This document shows, piece after piece, positions 33,776 to 43,073 of a DNA stretch of 64,000 nt. The notes below the pieces were generated by a model. That model saw only the letters and a list, made by a program, of their open reading frames with translations. It was not told where the DNA came from and ran no database searches. The stretch's first letter is position 1. The number at the start of each line of letters is the position of its first letter. The translations under genes and the position numbers were made by a program. Source of the DNA: Kiritimatiellaeota bacterium B1221 (GTDB lineage Bacteria; Verrucomicrobiota; Kiritimatiellia; SS1-B-03-39; UBA6053); contig JARHXX010000001.1 of assembly GCA_029269125.1 (NCBI GenBank), forward strand, positions 124,001 through 188,000, given 5' to 3'.

Positions 33776-34567
33776 TTACTGTAGGCCCACAGCCCTTCGA
33801 ACATTGGATAATTCCCGTCCGGCCAATTCCCGACATTCACCCGGCTCCAGCTCCTGAATATCCAGCCCCGCCATACGGATGCGTTTGATTCGCACAACTG
33901 AAGCGTCCACCACTTCACACATCCGGCGGATATGACGGTTTCGTCCTTCCCCTAAAATCATAGAGTAACAATGATAACGGCCCTGGGTGGGAATGGGGGT
34001 AATCGCCAGCGCGGATAAACGTTCACCGTCATCTTTGACCCCGTCCAACATCGCCTCGCCCTGATCCGCATCCAACTCATCGCGCAGCCACACCAAATAT
34101 TCTTTTTCAACGTGGTAGCGGGGATGGGTCAATCGGTTCGCCAATTCCCCGTCATTGGTCACCAGAATCAGCCCTTCACTATTGCGGTCCAAGCGCCCCA
34201 CCGGATAAAGACGGAGGTCCTGCCAGGTCTCCGGCAATAAATCGAGCACCGTTTTGCGCTCTTCAGGATCCGAAACCGTACAAATCACATTTCGGGGTTT
34301 ATGAACCATCAACACCCGGGTGGATTCAGGATGCACATCACGCCCATCCACCTGGACACGGGATTTCAAAGGAAAAACCGTCACTCCCATGGAAGTGACG
34401 GGCTTGCCATCCAAGGTCACCCGGCCATCAGCAATCAGACGGTCACAGGCCCTGCGTGAACCGACCCCGCAAGATGCGAGGTACTTGTTCAAGCGTATAG
34501 AAGAATCACTCTTCAGGTTTGGTTTTCCGTAATCCGAAGGCACGGTCCCCTTCCTTCCAGTCACCAC
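33776..34567 (-). CDS. Pseudouridine synthase, RsuA/RluB/RluE/RluF family
   Basis: It modifies a specific uridine in rRNA. The product, up to 263 residues, starts with an S4 RNA-binding domain (IRLNKYLASCGVGSRRACDRLIADGRV, read in pieces at about 24-50) and continues with the catalytic domain: YPVGRLDRNSEGLILVTNDG, whose Asp in RLDRNSEG is the catalytic residue, and LGEGRNRHIRRMCE near residue 208. The 34567 start overlaps the small basic protein gene by 62 bases; a GTG at 34543 or a TTG nearer RLNKYLA may be the true start. Which rRNA position it modifies cannot be told; by length RluB is likely. Confidence 0.9.
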   Translation of the reverse strand: MVTGRKGTVPSDYGKPNLKSDSSIRLNKYLASCGVGSRRACDRLIADGRVTLDGKPVTSMGVTVFPLKSRVQVDGRDVHPESTRVLMVHKPRNVICTVSDPEERKTVLDLLPETWQDLRLYPVGRLDRNSEGLILVTNDGELANRLTHPRYHVEKEYLVWLRDELDADQGEAMLDGVKDDGERLSALAITPIPTQGRYHCYSMILGEGRNRHIRRMCEVVDASVVRIKRIRMAGLDIQELEPGECRELAGRELSNVRRAVGLQ

Positions 34568-34661
34568 GTGACTTGAGTAGATCTACACGCTCATAACGTT
34601 TTAATACGTTACGGCGTTTGGCAATTTTACTGGCACCTTTAAGGCTGCGATGCATGGACAT
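34506..34661 (-). CDS. Chlamydiae/Verrucomicrobia small basic protein (TIGR04137 family)
   Basis: A 51-residue, strongly basic protein starting MSMHRSLKGASKIAKRRNVL and containing DWKEGDRAFGLRK. I recognise this as the family known from Chlamydiae and Verrucomicrobia and often linked to ribosomes. The ATG at 34661 has AGGAG seven bases upstream; the longer frame to 34721 is not used. It overlaps the start of the pseudouridine synthase gene in another frame, so the two are probably translated from one message. It is the best single taxonomic marker here. Confidence 0.88.
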   Translation of the reverse strand: MSMHRSLKGASKIAKRRNVLKRYERVDLLKSRGDWKEGDRAFGLRKTKPEE

Positions 34662-34751
34662 GATAAAACTCCTGTTCAAAAATTGGAAATCGAGAGTGCG
34701 CAGATAAACAACAGAATCCACTTATTGTCAAACAGAATCGGCAGAAAAACA

Positions 34752-35363
34752 CTATTCAGAAAGTGCATTCAGCATCCGGCGGGTTCCGGCCCGGTTCACC
34801 ACGACCCATTCAGACCACTGGCGATTCAATTGTTCTTCAGCAAATTTGCGTTTTTCCTTCGCAGTGATCCCGGTTTCCATCGCGGCCCCTTTAATTTCAT
34901 CGAGGCCATTAAATCTTTGTACGTACAATTCACGTTCTTTGGAGATGTTGTTGAGACTCGAAATCACCGCAGACAAAATTTTGGCATCCTGCTCTGAAAC
35001 CGTCCCCCGTTTAAACTCCGCCTGCGAACGCTTCCACAGTCCTTTCAGCTGATTGGTTTTCGAGTGGGATTCCCCATCCAGCTCTTTGTAAAGCGAGGCC
35101 TCAATCTGGTTCAATTCACGGTGAATCTCCTGCAGAGGGCTCAACGCCTCCTCTGTCTGCCCTCCGACTTGGGGAAGCTTCATGGGCGCAGGACCATCAA
35201 CCAACACATCTCTTTCCTCTTCCGTACTCCGCTTTCCCGCATCGGTATCCGGGCTGAGAATCGAAGGTTTGAACAGAGGCTTCCCTTTATAGGTTTCCCA
35301 CCCCATGTACCCCACATAGCCTACAATGAGAATGACCAGAACAGCTTTGATTTTGTCGAACAT
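34752..35363 (-). CDS. Membrane-anchored protein of unknown function
   Basis: A 203-residue protein with one N-terminal transmembrane helix (about residues 5-22, IKAVLVILIVGYVGYMGW), a Ser/Asp-rich linker and a long helical domain with charged heptad-like stretches (PLQEIHRELNQIEASLYKELDG; KEKRKFAEEQLNRQWSEWV), probably a periplasmic or cytoplasmic coiled coil. No family recognised. It lies upstream of the small basic protein gene on the same strand, separated by 90 bases, and diverges from the moxR operon. Confidence 0.65.
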   Translation of the reverse strand: MFDKIKAVLVILIVGYVGYMGWETYKGKPLFKPSILSPDTDAGKRSTEEERDVLVDGPAPMKLPQVGGQTEEALSPLQEIHRELNQIEASLYKELDGESHSKTNQLKGLWKRSQAEFKRGTVSEQDAKILSAVISSLNNISKERELYVQRFNGLDEIKGAAMETGITAKEKRKFAEEQLNRQWSEWVVVNRAGTRRMLNALSE

Positions 35364-35529
35364 AGAAATCCTTTACCCTAAATTTCAAGCAGGAACCACC
35401 TTTTCTTGCTTTTCTCTTCCCATTTCCTTCAGGAGGCACGCCTCTTGAAATTTCATAAAATCAAAAAAATTTGAACATTGGCATTCGGAGCCCGTCTATG
35501 GTAGCAACCTCCACGAAAGGAAAGTATTT

Positions 35530-36519
35530 ATGACAAATCAAATTGATGTATTACAAGAACGCGTAAGTGAGGAACATGGTTTTGTGGGCAAACTCCGCAC
35601 CGAAATGGCCCGGGTCGTGGTCGGCCAATCCTATTTGGTGGACCGACTGATTTTGGGACTGCTCTGTGACGGACACGTTTTACTGGAAGGGGTTCCCGGA
35701 TTGGCAAAAACCCTTTCAGTTAAAACCCTGGCCTCCCTGCTGGACACCCAGTTTCAACGCCTACAATTCACCCCCGATCTGCTGCCCGCAGACGTATTGG
35801 GCACCCTGATTTACAATCCGAAAGACGGTGATTTCAGCATTCGGAAAGGCCCGATTTTCTCCAACCTGGTCCTGGCCGACGAAATCAACCGCGCGCCCGC
35901 AAAAGTGCAAAGCGCGCTGCTGGAAGCCATGCAGGAACGACAGGTGACGATCGGAGACACCACCTATTCCCTCCCCGATCCCTTCCTGGTTTTGGCCACC
36001 GAAAATCCCATTGAGCAGGAAGGCACCTACCCCCTTCCCGAAGCACAAGTCGATCGGTTTATGTTCAAACTGCGGATCGGATATCCGGACATCTCGGAAG
36101 AGCGCCTCATTATGGAGCAACACGCCAATACCGGCAAAAAGGCAACATTGGAACCCGTGGTTTCTCCCGATGACATCCTTCGTGCCCGCAAAGTGGTCAA
36201 CCAAATCTATTTGGATGAAAAAATCAAAGATTACATTTTGAGCATCATCTTTGCCACCCGGGATCCGGCGGCCTACGGACTCGACATGGGCGACTACCTG
36301 CGCTTTGGCGCATCTCCCCGTGCCACCATTTCACTCGCCCTGGCCGCCCGGGCCCACGCCTTTTTACAGGAGCGCGCATACGTGACCCCTCAGGATGTGA
36401 AAACCATGGCTCCCGACGTACTCCGCCACCGGGTTCTCGTCTCCTATGAAGCCGAAGCGGAAGAAAAAGACTCCGACAGTCTCATCTCCGATATCCTCAA
36501 AGAATTGCCTGTACCGTAA
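35530..36519 (+). CDS. MoxR-family AAA+ ATPase
   Basis: A 329-residue chaperone-like AAA+ ATPase of the MoxR group, which usually assists maturation of von Willebrand factor proteins encoded next to it. Walker A GVPGLAKT (about 58-65), Walker B LVLADEINR (about 114-122), sensor 1 ATENPIEQEGTYPLPEAQVDRF (around 157-178) and the C-terminal lid (GASPRATISLALAARAHA) are present. The ATG has AAAGGAAAG upstream. It opens a tight eight-gene operon running to 43786. Confidence 0.95.
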   Translation: MTNQIDVLQERVSEEHGFVGKLRTEMARVVVGQSYLVDRLILGLLCDGHVLLEGVPGLAKTLSVKTLASLLDTQFQRLQFTPDLLPADVLGTLIYNPKDGDFSIRKGPIFSNLVLADEINRAPAKVQSALLEAMQERQVTIGDTTYSLPDPFLVLATENPIEQEGTYPLPEAQVDRFMFKLRIGYPDISEERLIMEQHANTGKKATLEPVVSPDDILRARKVVNQIYLDEKIKDYILSIIFATRDPAAYGLDMGDYLRFGASPRATISLALAARAHAFLQERAYVTPQDVKTMAPDVLRHRVLVSYEAEAEEKDSDSLISDILKELPVP

Positions 36520-36529
36520 ACGTGCGTCC

Positions 36530-37414
36530 ATGATTTCCAAAGATCTTCTTCGGAAAATACGGGGCATAGAAATCCGTACCCGTCATCTGGTAACCGACGT
36601 GTTGGCTGGCCAATATCACTCTGCTTTCAAAGGCTCCGGAATGGAATTTGAGGAAGTGCGGGAATATCAGCCGGGCGATGATGTGCGCAGCATCGACTGG
36701 AACGTCACCGCCCGCATGCGACACCCCTTCATCAAAACCTTCCGCGAAGAACGTGAACTCACGGTCTTACTGGTGGTAGACATGAGCGCCTCCCTGCAAT
36801 TCGGATCCGGCAGCCAACTCAAACAGGAGATCGTCGCCGAAATCTCCGCCCTGCTGGCACTGGCCGCGATCCGGAACCAGGACAATGTGGCTCTGTTGCT
36901 TCATACCGACCAAGTGGAAAAATATATTCCCGCCGGCAAAGGATCCCGACATGTCTTGCGAGTGGTACGCGAAATTCTCAGCTTCAAACCCGAATCCAGA
37001 GGAACCGATTTAAAACCGGCTCTGACCTTCCTAAACCGGGTGACCCACCGTAAATCTGTGGTCTTCCTCATCGGGGACGGCAGAGTCTCGGAAGAAAACC
37101 TGGAAGCCGTCCGCCTCACCGCACGCCGCCACGATGTGGTTGCGGTCCGCCTCAGTGATCCCCGGGAAGCGGAATGGAGCGCCGCCGGCTTACTCGATTG
37201 GCAGGATCCGGAAACCGGCGAATCTTTTTTGGTGGACACCTCCAGTCCCAAAGTACGTGAAGCCCTTCACGCCCAACACCAAGACTGGACCCGCCAACAG
37301 GATCAGCAACTCCGTCGCGGCCGTATCGACGCCCTGGCGTTATCGACCAGCGAACCCTACGAACGTGCGCTCGCCCGTTTCTTTAAAATCCGCGCCAAAC
37401 GGAGGGGGCAATGA
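36530..37414 (+). CDS. DUF58 protein of the MoxR-Bat operon
   Basis: The 294-residue product starts at the ATG at 36530 (MISKDLLRKIRGIEI); a frame back to 36446 overlaps moxR. The DUF58 core is clear: GSGMEFEEVREYQPGDDVRSIDWN split over residues about 36-60, then FREERELTVLLVVDMSASL, a degenerate von Willebrand A-like fold with DMSAS as metal-site remnant. These proteins are regular partners of MoxR ATPases. It overlaps the next gene by 4 bases. Confidence 0.93.
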   Translation: MISKDLLRKIRGIEIRTRHLVTDVLAGQYHSAFKGSGMEFEEVREYQPGDDVRSIDWNVTARMRHPFIKTFREERELTVLLVVDMSASLQFGSGSQLKQEIVAEISALLALAAIRNQDNVALLLHTDQVEKYIPAGKGSRHVLRVVREILSFKPESRGTDLKPALTFLNRVTHRKSVVFLIGDGRVSEENLEAVRLTARRHDVVAVRLSDPREAEWSAAGLLDWQDPETGESFLVDTSSPKVREALHAQHQDWTRQQDQQLRRGRIDALALSTSEPYERALARFFKIRAKRRGQ

Positions 37415-38355
37415 AAACAGTACTCCTCATGCTTCCGATCATTTTGCTGAGTGCATGCACTCCAAAAGATGAAACCGGATTTTCAGATCCGGAAATCCTG
37501 CCCGCCATTCAGCTCGCCATATCCAATGCCAGCCCAAAAGTGGGAGAGCAAATGGATCTGACCCTGCGTATTTCGGCAGAAGAGCGTCTGCTCCTGCCTC
37601 CGCTCAGCGAAAAGTTCGACCCCCGCCTGGAGGTGCTGGAGACCCGTTCTGAAATCATCCGGGACGATGCGCGGTGGGTTCAGGAGCAATACTATAAACT
37701 GGCCATCTTCCAAGTAACCAATCTGGTGGTGTTTGCGGACTCAACGGTTCAAACCCTGGAAGACCAGCCCCAGGAGATCGACCTCCCCTTTCAAAATATC
37801 CAAGTGGTCTCCGTGCTCCCTGAAAATTATGCAGCTCCGATGCTCGGAGAAGATACCCTCCCCGATTTCCGAGGTCCGGAAGCGTTAAAACGTCAAAAAC
37901 GTAACCTCATCATCTCCGCAGTTGTCGGAGTGCTCGCCCTCATAATCTGCGGAGGAATTGCCTGGATGATGGCAAGACGCCCCAAAGTCCTTCCGCCGCC
38001 GGTACCGCCCCACCTCATCGTAAAAAAGGAAATCGAAAGGTTACTTCAAAGCGAAATTTGGCAACGCCCGGATGTGGACGCCTCGGCGGTCGCCCTGAGC
38101 TTCATTCTCCGCCGTTATATCGAAGCCCGCTTCGAGATCCGGGCCCCCGAGCAGACCACCGAAGAATTTTTGGAATTGGTCGAAAATCAGCCCCCCTGGC
38201 CCGCCCAGGAACAAACCGGACTTCAACAATTCTTTGCCGTGACAGACCAAATCAAATTTGCCGGCTCACGCCCGGGATCGGAAGTCCTGCAGGACTTGCT
38301 GAATGCAGTCAGGCAGTTTGTGGAATCCACCCAAGAAAACGAGGAGGCCCCATGA
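37411..38355 (+). CDS. Lipoprotein/membrane protein of the Bat operon (DUF4381-like)
   Basis: A 314-residue protein. The signal peptide has a lipobox (LLSAC, Cys at residue 16). A periplasmic beta-domain follows (about 30-150), then a transmembrane helix (about 170-190, LIISAVVGVLALIICGGIAW) and a helical cytoplasmic domain (PPHLIVKKEIERLLQSE; FILRRYIEARFEI; TTEEFLELVENQPPW). The last part resembles DUF4381 proteins found between DUF58 and BatA genes. Overlaps at both ends by 4 bases indicate strict co-translation. Confidence 0.75.
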   Translation: MKTVLLMLPIILLSACTPKDETGFSDPEILPAIQLAISNASPKVGEQMDLTLRISAEERLLLPPLSEKFDPRLEVLETRSEIIRDDARWVQEQYYKLAIFQVTNLVVFADSTVQTLEDQPQEIDLPFQNIQVVSVLPENYAAPMLGEDTLPDFRGPEALKRQKRNLIISAVVGVLALIICGGIAWMMARRPKVLPPPVPPHLIVKKEIERLLQSEIWQRPDVDASAVALSFILRRYIEARFEIRAPEQTTEEFLELVENQPPWPAQEQTGLQQFFAVTDQIKFAGSRPGSEVLQDLLNAVRQFVESTQENEEAP

Positions 38356-39353
38356 TCCTCCGCTTTGCCCACCCTTGGTTTTTATTGCTGTGGTGTCTGA
38401 TCCCCCTCTGGGTCTGGAGCAGAAACGCCAAACGCTTTCATCAAAAACTGAACTTTCCTTCCGGTGCCACGCTTAAAAAACTTCCGGTGACCGCTGCACA
38501 ACGCTTTCATCCATTCCTGCATCTGATCGGAGCCCTGGCATGGATCTTACTGATTCTCGCCCTGGCCCGTCCACAAAGCGGATTACGCCAGCGCAGCGTC
38601 ACCTCGGATACCATTGATATTGTACTTGCGATCGATACCTCCACCAGTATGCGGGCCATCGATTTAGGTGCGACTGACGACGAAAACCGTCTGGATGCGG
38701 TCAAGATCGTTGCAGAAAAATTTATCGAAACCCGTAAAATGGACAGGATAAGTCTCCTGTCATTTGCCGGTTTGCCTTACACCAAATCGCCTCTCACCCT
38801 GGATCATGGCTGGTTAACCAACCGTTTACGTGAACTCAGAACAGGGGAATTGCCGGACGGCACGGCCATCGGCTCCGCCGTGGTAAGCGGCATCAACCGT
38901 CTGCGGGATTCAGAGGCCGAAACCAAAATCATGGTGCTACTCACAGACGGCATTAATACCCGGGGAGAAATCGACCCCATCGATGCCGCCAAACTCTCAG
39001 TCGATCCGGGCATTAAAATCTATACCATTGGCGCCGGCTCCGATGGCCCCGTCAGAATGCCCGTCCGCTCCTTTATGGGCAAAACCATTTACAACCGTGA
39101 AAAACTGCCCATCGACACCGAAACCCTTCAACAGATTGCGGACATCAGTGGCGGACGTTTTTTCCGGGCCCGGGACGGGAAAGAACTGGATGAAGTTTTT
39201 CAGGAAATTGACAAATTGGAAAGAACAGAAATCGAACTGGATGAGTACACCCTTTACACCGAGCAGTTCCTCTGGTTTGCAGTGGCGGGTCTCGCCCTTC
39301 TGCTTACCGAACGTTTACTGTCGGCAAGCCGATTCGGGAGGACACTGGCATGA
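38352..39353 (+). CDS. batA: BatA-type von Willebrand factor A membrane protein
   Basis: A 333-residue protein with two N-terminal hydrophobic helices (about 5-22 and 55-73), a von Willebrand A domain and a C-terminal helix (about 308-325). The metal-ion site DTSTS is at 95-99 (Asp95, Ser97, Ser99), with the later Thr and Asp in GELPDGTAIG and LTDG. Aerotolerance-related Bat proteins sit in the inner membrane and are thought to act with MoxR; the molecular role is not settled. I start at the ATG at 38352, overlapping the previous stop by 4 bases. A frame open to 38058 is an overlap shadow. Confidence 0.92.
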   Translation: MILRFAHPWFLLLWCLIPLWVWSRNAKRFHQKLNFPSGATLKKLPVTAAQRFHPFLHLIGALAWILLILALARPQSGLRQRSVTSDTIDIVLAIDTSTSMRAIDLGATDDENRLDAVKIVAEKFIETRKMDRISLLSFAGLPYTKSPLTLDHGWLTNRLRELRTGELPDGTAIGSAVVSGINRLRDSEAETKIMVLLTDGINTRGEIDPIDAAKLSVDPGIKIYTIGAGSDGPVRMPVRSFMGKTIYNREKLPIDTETLQQIADISGGRFFRARDGKELDEVFQEIDKLERTEIELDEYTLYTEQFLWFAVAGLALLLTERLLSASRFGRTLA

Positions 39354-40366
39354 GCTTTGGAACCCCCGCGCTGTTATGGGCCCTCCCCTTGTTAATCCTC
39401 CTCGGAGCGATTGACCTATGGATGCGCCATCAACGCACAAAAAAACTGAACCGCTTTCTGCCCGAAGCCCTGCGTGAACGCATGGGCGCCCCGGGTAAAA
39501 AGAACCAAAGAAATCTAAGGTCTGTCCTTTTTTATGCCGGCATCTTTTTGATCGGCTTCAGCTTGAGCCGCCCCCAGTGGGGATTCAGCTGGCGGGAAGC
39601 CCAACGTGAAGGCCTCGATCTGTTGGTCATGGTCGACACCTCCAACTCCATGCGGGCGGATGACTTCAAACCCACCCGTCTACAGCGCGCCCAGTGGGGC
39701 ATTGAAGATTTGATCGAAGAAGTGCAAGGTGACAGAATCGGATTGATTGCCTTTGCGGGCGAAGGCGTTTTACAATGCCCGCTCACCCTCGACTACGGGG
39801 CCTTCATGATGAACGTTCAAGACCTGTTTCCGGGTATCGTACCGGTTGGAGGAACCAACCTCCAGGCCGCACTCAATAAAGCTTTGGACAGTTTCGATGC
39901 CGAAAGTGAGGCGGACAAAGTCATCTTATTGATCACCGACGGGGAAAGCCATCAGGGAAACCTCACTCCGGTATTCAAAAAATTAAAAGAAGAAAACATT
40001 CGGGTATTTTCTGTGGGTGTCGGCACCCCTGAAGGCTCCTTGATCCCGATGGATGCCTCCGCGACCAGCTTCCTCAAGAACCGTCAACAGGAGGTGGTGA
40101 AAAGCAATTTAAATGAAAAGGTCCTTCAACAACTCGCCTCCGAAACCGATGGACTCTATGTCAAAGCCAACCCCCGGGATTTCGGCGTGGCGGAAATAAT
40201 CACTGAAGGCCTGAAACCCCTCAAACGAGCACAGTTGGAAAGTGAGCGGGTAAAAGAAATGGAAGAGCGCTTTCAGCTCTTTCTATTACTGGGACTCGGC
40301 TGCTTGCTTTTGGAAGCCCTCACGCCCCTCCCCGCTCTATGGTTAACCGGGAGACAGCAGGCATGA
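39350..40366 (+). CDS. batB: BatB-type von Willebrand factor A membrane protein
   Basis: A 338-residue paralogue of the previous gene with the same layout: N-terminal helices (about 8-22 and 60-75), the metal site DTSNS at 96-100 in LLVMVDTSNSM, GGTNLQAAL for the second metal-ion loop, LLITDGESHQG, and a C-terminal membrane helix ending near residue 330. BatA and BatB are usually encoded side by side and probably interact. Overlaps both neighbours by 4 bases. Confidence 0.92.
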   Translation: MSFGTPALLWALPLLILLGAIDLWMRHQRTKKLNRFLPEALRERMGAPGKKNQRNLRSVLFYAGIFLIGFSLSRPQWGFSWREAQREGLDLLVMVDTSNSMRADDFKPTRLQRAQWGIEDLIEEVQGDRIGLIAFAGEGVLQCPLTLDYGAFMMNVQDLFPGIVPVGGTNLQAALNKALDSFDAESEADKVILLITDGESHQGNLTPVFKKLKEENIRVFSVGVGTPEGSLIPMDASATSFLKNRQQEVVKSNLNEKVLQQLASETDGLYVKANPRDFGVAEIITEGLKPLKRAQLESERVKEMEERFQLFLLLGLGCLLLEALTPLPALWLTGRQQA

Positions 40367-41343
40367 AAAAATCCATCAGCATCCTCTTCTTCATCATCAG
40401 CCTCTGCGGCTTTTCAGAGGAAACGGAATCGACCACCATGACCCGCAATCAAATCCGGGCCTTTCTAAACGAGACGCAAAGCCTGTACGCCTCGGAAGAT
40501 CCGAAAGCACTCGCCGAAGCCGCCACCCGCTTTCAGGCACTCCTGGAGCAAAGCCCGGAAGGAGAATTAAGCTCTGACGCCCTTCGGCTGGCTCAGGGCA
40601 TGGCCCAAATCAAAGCGGGCGAGCCCGAAAAAGCTCTGCAGACCTTTTCTGAAATCGAAGGGTTCGAAGACCCTCTGGTTCGGGGTCAATTGCGTCAGAT
40701 GAAAGGAAATGCACACTTGAAAATGGCGCAAAGCGCCATGGGTCAAATGGAGTGGAAAGAAGCCAAAGAGGGTATGAAAAAAGCGGTAGATGCCTTCACC
40801 AATACCTTGCGCGAAAATCCGGAAATGGATGCGGCCCGCAACAATCTTGAGTTCGCCCAAAAATGTATACGGGAAATTGAAGAACAGGAACCTCCCCCCT
40901 CCCAAGACCCCCAAAAACAAGACCAAGAAAAGGAAGACGAAGAAAAAGACAATCAGGACCAACAAAAACAAAATCCTGAAAATCAGCAGGATCCCTCAGA
41001 GAAGTCAGAGCCTTCAGACCCGCAGGAGCAGTCAGATCCATCGGATCAACAGGAACAATCCGATCCGTCTGATCCGTCTGAGGAGTCAGACCAGGAACAA
41101 GAGCAGGCACAGGATCAGGAGTCTGACCCCTCCGAACCGGAAGATCCCTCGGAGCAGCAGGATCCTGCAAACGCCTCTTCACAAAATCAAGCGGGTGAAC
41201 CTAACGAGATGAGTGATGCGGAAAAACTGGATGCGATCCAGGCTCAACAAATTTTAGACGCGGCCCTTGAACAGGAAAAGGCGCAACGACGTCTCATCCT
41301 CCAGGGACGAGCAGAATCCATCCCCGTAGAAAAAGACTGGTAG
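40363..41343 (+). CDS. BatC-like TPR protein with a low-complexity acidic tail
   Basis: The start is the ATG at 40363 overlapping the batB stop, giving 326 residues with a signal peptide (MKKSISILFFIISLCGFS). Residues about 45-170 are helical TPR-like repeats (PEKALQTFSEIEGFEDPLV; AVDAFTNTLRENPEMDAARNN). Residues about 178-275 are a compositionally extreme tail of Gln, Asp, Glu, Ser and Pro (repeats of SDPSDQQEQ), as in BatC-type proteins. The C-terminal segment (QQILDAALEQEKAQRR) is helical. BatC likely bridges periplasmic partners of the Bat complex. Confidence 0.85.
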   Translation: MKKSISILFFIISLCGFSEETESTTMTRNQIRAFLNETQSLYASEDPKALAEAATRFQALLEQSPEGELSSDALRLAQGMAQIKAGEPEKALQTFSEIEGFEDPLVRGQLRQMKGNAHLKMAQSAMGQMEWKEAKEGMKKAVDAFTNTLRENPEMDAARNNLEFAQKCIREIEEQEPPPSQDPQKQDQEKEDEEKDNQDQQKQNPENQQDPSEKSEPSDPQEQSDPSDQQEQSDPSDPSEESDQEQEQAQDQESDPSEPEDPSEQQDPANASSQNQAGEPNEMSDAEKLDAIQAQQILDAALEQEKAQRRLILQGRAESIPVEKDW

Positions 41344-41372
41344 AACCCAAAATTACTGATTGAGTAGACCCT

Positions 41373-43073
41373 GTGAAAGCCTTTCAAAAATTTCTAATAT
41401 CCATCATTATCCCCCTATCTTTTCTGCATGCGGAGGTTCATTTAGAACTTTCAAGAGAAGCCATCACCACTGATGATACGGTAGATCTGCTGCTTAAATT
41501 TGAGTCCATGCATATTACCTCCATTCCCCGCTTACCGCTGCCGGAAGGGCTTGAAATGGTGGGAGTCCCCCGCAGAGAAGCCATCAGCATGTATGGCGTC
41601 AGCGACAACCGGGTGCGCTATACATTAAGAGCCGAGAAACCCGGCACATATAAAATTGGTCCTTTTGACACCAATGGAAAGGCAGGAAATGAAAAAATCA
41701 AGGCCGTCACCCTCACAGTCACCCAGGCCAAAGCCATACAGTCTACCGAGAACCTTTTCGTGACCATGGAAAGCAGTGCTGATGAAATTCTGGTGAATGA
41801 AACAGTCGAAATCACGCTTAGTTTTTACAGTCGGGTCAGCACAGGCAAAATTCAATCCGAAGACTTTGAAGAAAACGGTTTTGAAATCACCGAGTTTCAG
41901 AGCGTCCCCACCCGCCCCAAAAGAATCGGCGGCGTGGAATACAATGTGGAACGTTATATCGCACAGTTGACCCCCACCAAAACCGGAAACATCACCTTCG
42001 ATCCCAACTTTAAAATCCAGGTGCGGGAACGCCAAAAGTCCAGCGGCAGTTATTACGCCCCCTACAGCACCCGGATTCAGCGCATTAAACTGAAAGAACC
42101 TTTGGTGCTCAAAGTGAAAAACCCACCCGAGGAGGGGCGGCCGGATGATTACGAAGGGCATTTGGGTACGTTCCGCCTGAATGCGTCCGTATCCCCCACA
42201 AAAGTAAATGTGGGAGATCCGATTACCTTACGGGTAGAGCTCATCGGCTCGGGAAGCCTGCAACAGGCCCTTCCCCCCGGGTTAAGCGAAAGTGATGACT
42301 TTAAAGTGTATGAACCCAAGTTGCTCACCAAAAGCTTCAGACCCGGCGGTCGTAGCGGCCAAAAAGTCATTGAACAAGTGGTGATTCCCAAGCACGGGAG
42401 TGTCACCGAGATTCCCGAACTGACTTTTTCGTATTACGACACCACAAGCAAATCATATAAAACGCTGAAATCGGGTCCCTTCCCTATAGAGGTCAAAGCC
42501 ACCTTGACCGCAGACGACGCCTCGATTATCAGCTCCCTGCCTTCCATGGGAAACAGCCCGGAACTCACCAAATTGGGAGATGACCTCATTTACCTGAAGA
42601 TTCGCCCCGGTAAAATCCAGTCCGTCAGCACCCTGCAACCCGGTATTCAATTTCTCGGATTTTCAAGTCTCCCCTTCGCCCTGTGGGCATTCGTGGGTCT
42701 CGTGGTTCGGCAAAAACATCATCGGGTATCAGACCCCTCCAACCGACGCAGACAGGAGGCCCCCCGGAGATTGCGTAAACACTTGCGGCAACTCGAGGAA
42801 AAGGGACTGGATATTTATACCCGGATTTGGGATGTGCTCTCCGAGTACCTTTCCGCCAGACTCAACTTACCTCCGGGAGAGTTAAACACCCAGGATGTCT
42901 CAAATATTCTACAGGAACACGTTTCACCAGAAACCCTCAAAGCCTGTGAAAAGTGGATGCAAAAATGTGAACAGTCCCGTTTTGCGGGCAACACAACCCA
43001 TGGAAACCGCAGACATATTCGGGAACAGTTCAGAGATTTCATCCTGCAACTCGATCAGGAGCTGGGAAAATGA
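41373..43073 (+). CDS. batD: BatD-like protein
   Basis: A 566-residue protein with a signal peptide, several tandem beta-sandwich domains in the periplasm (FESMHITSIPRLPLP; VTMESSADEILVNETVEITL; FRLNASVSPTKVNVGDPITLRVE), one transmembrane helix near residue 425-440, and a basic cytoplasmic tail with helices. This is the typical BatD/oxygen-tolerance architecture. The start is a GTG at 41373; the next ATG lies far inside the signal peptide. A gap of 29 bases separates it from batC, the only loose junction of the operon. Confidence 0.88.
   Translation: MKAFQKFLISIIIPLSFLHAEVHLELSREAITTDDTVDLLLKFESMHITSIPRLPLPEGLEMVGVPRREAISMYGVSDNRVRYTLRAEKPGTYKIGPFDTNGKAGNEKIKAVTLTVTQAKAIQSTENLFVTMESSADEILVNETVEITLSFYSRVSTGKIQSEDFEENGFEITEFQSVPTRPKRIGGVEYNVERYIAQLTPTKTGNITFDPNFKIQVRERQKSSGSYYAPYSTRIQRIKLKEPLVLKVKNPPEEGRPDDYEGHLGTFRLNASVSPTKVNVGDPITLRVELIGSGSLQQALPPGLSESDDFKVYEPKLLTKSFRPGGRSGQKVIEQVVIPKHGSVTEIPELTFSYYDTTSKSYKTLKSGPFPIEVKATLTADDASIISSLPSMGNSPELTKLGDDLIYLKIRPGKIQSVSTLQPGIQFLGFSSLPFALWAFVGLVVRQKHHRVSDPSNRRRQEAPRRLRKHLRQLEEKGLDIYTRIWDVLSEYLSARLNLPPGELNTQDVSNILQEHVSPETLKACEKWMQKCEQSRFAGNTTHGNRRHIREQFRDFILQLDQELGK

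Noticed and set aside
40888-41190. Low-complexity SDPSD repeats in the BatC-like gene as a tandem DNA repeat or CRISPR-like array
   Set aside because: The repeats follow codon boundaries and encode a disordered acidic tail typical of BatC; there are no regular spacers.
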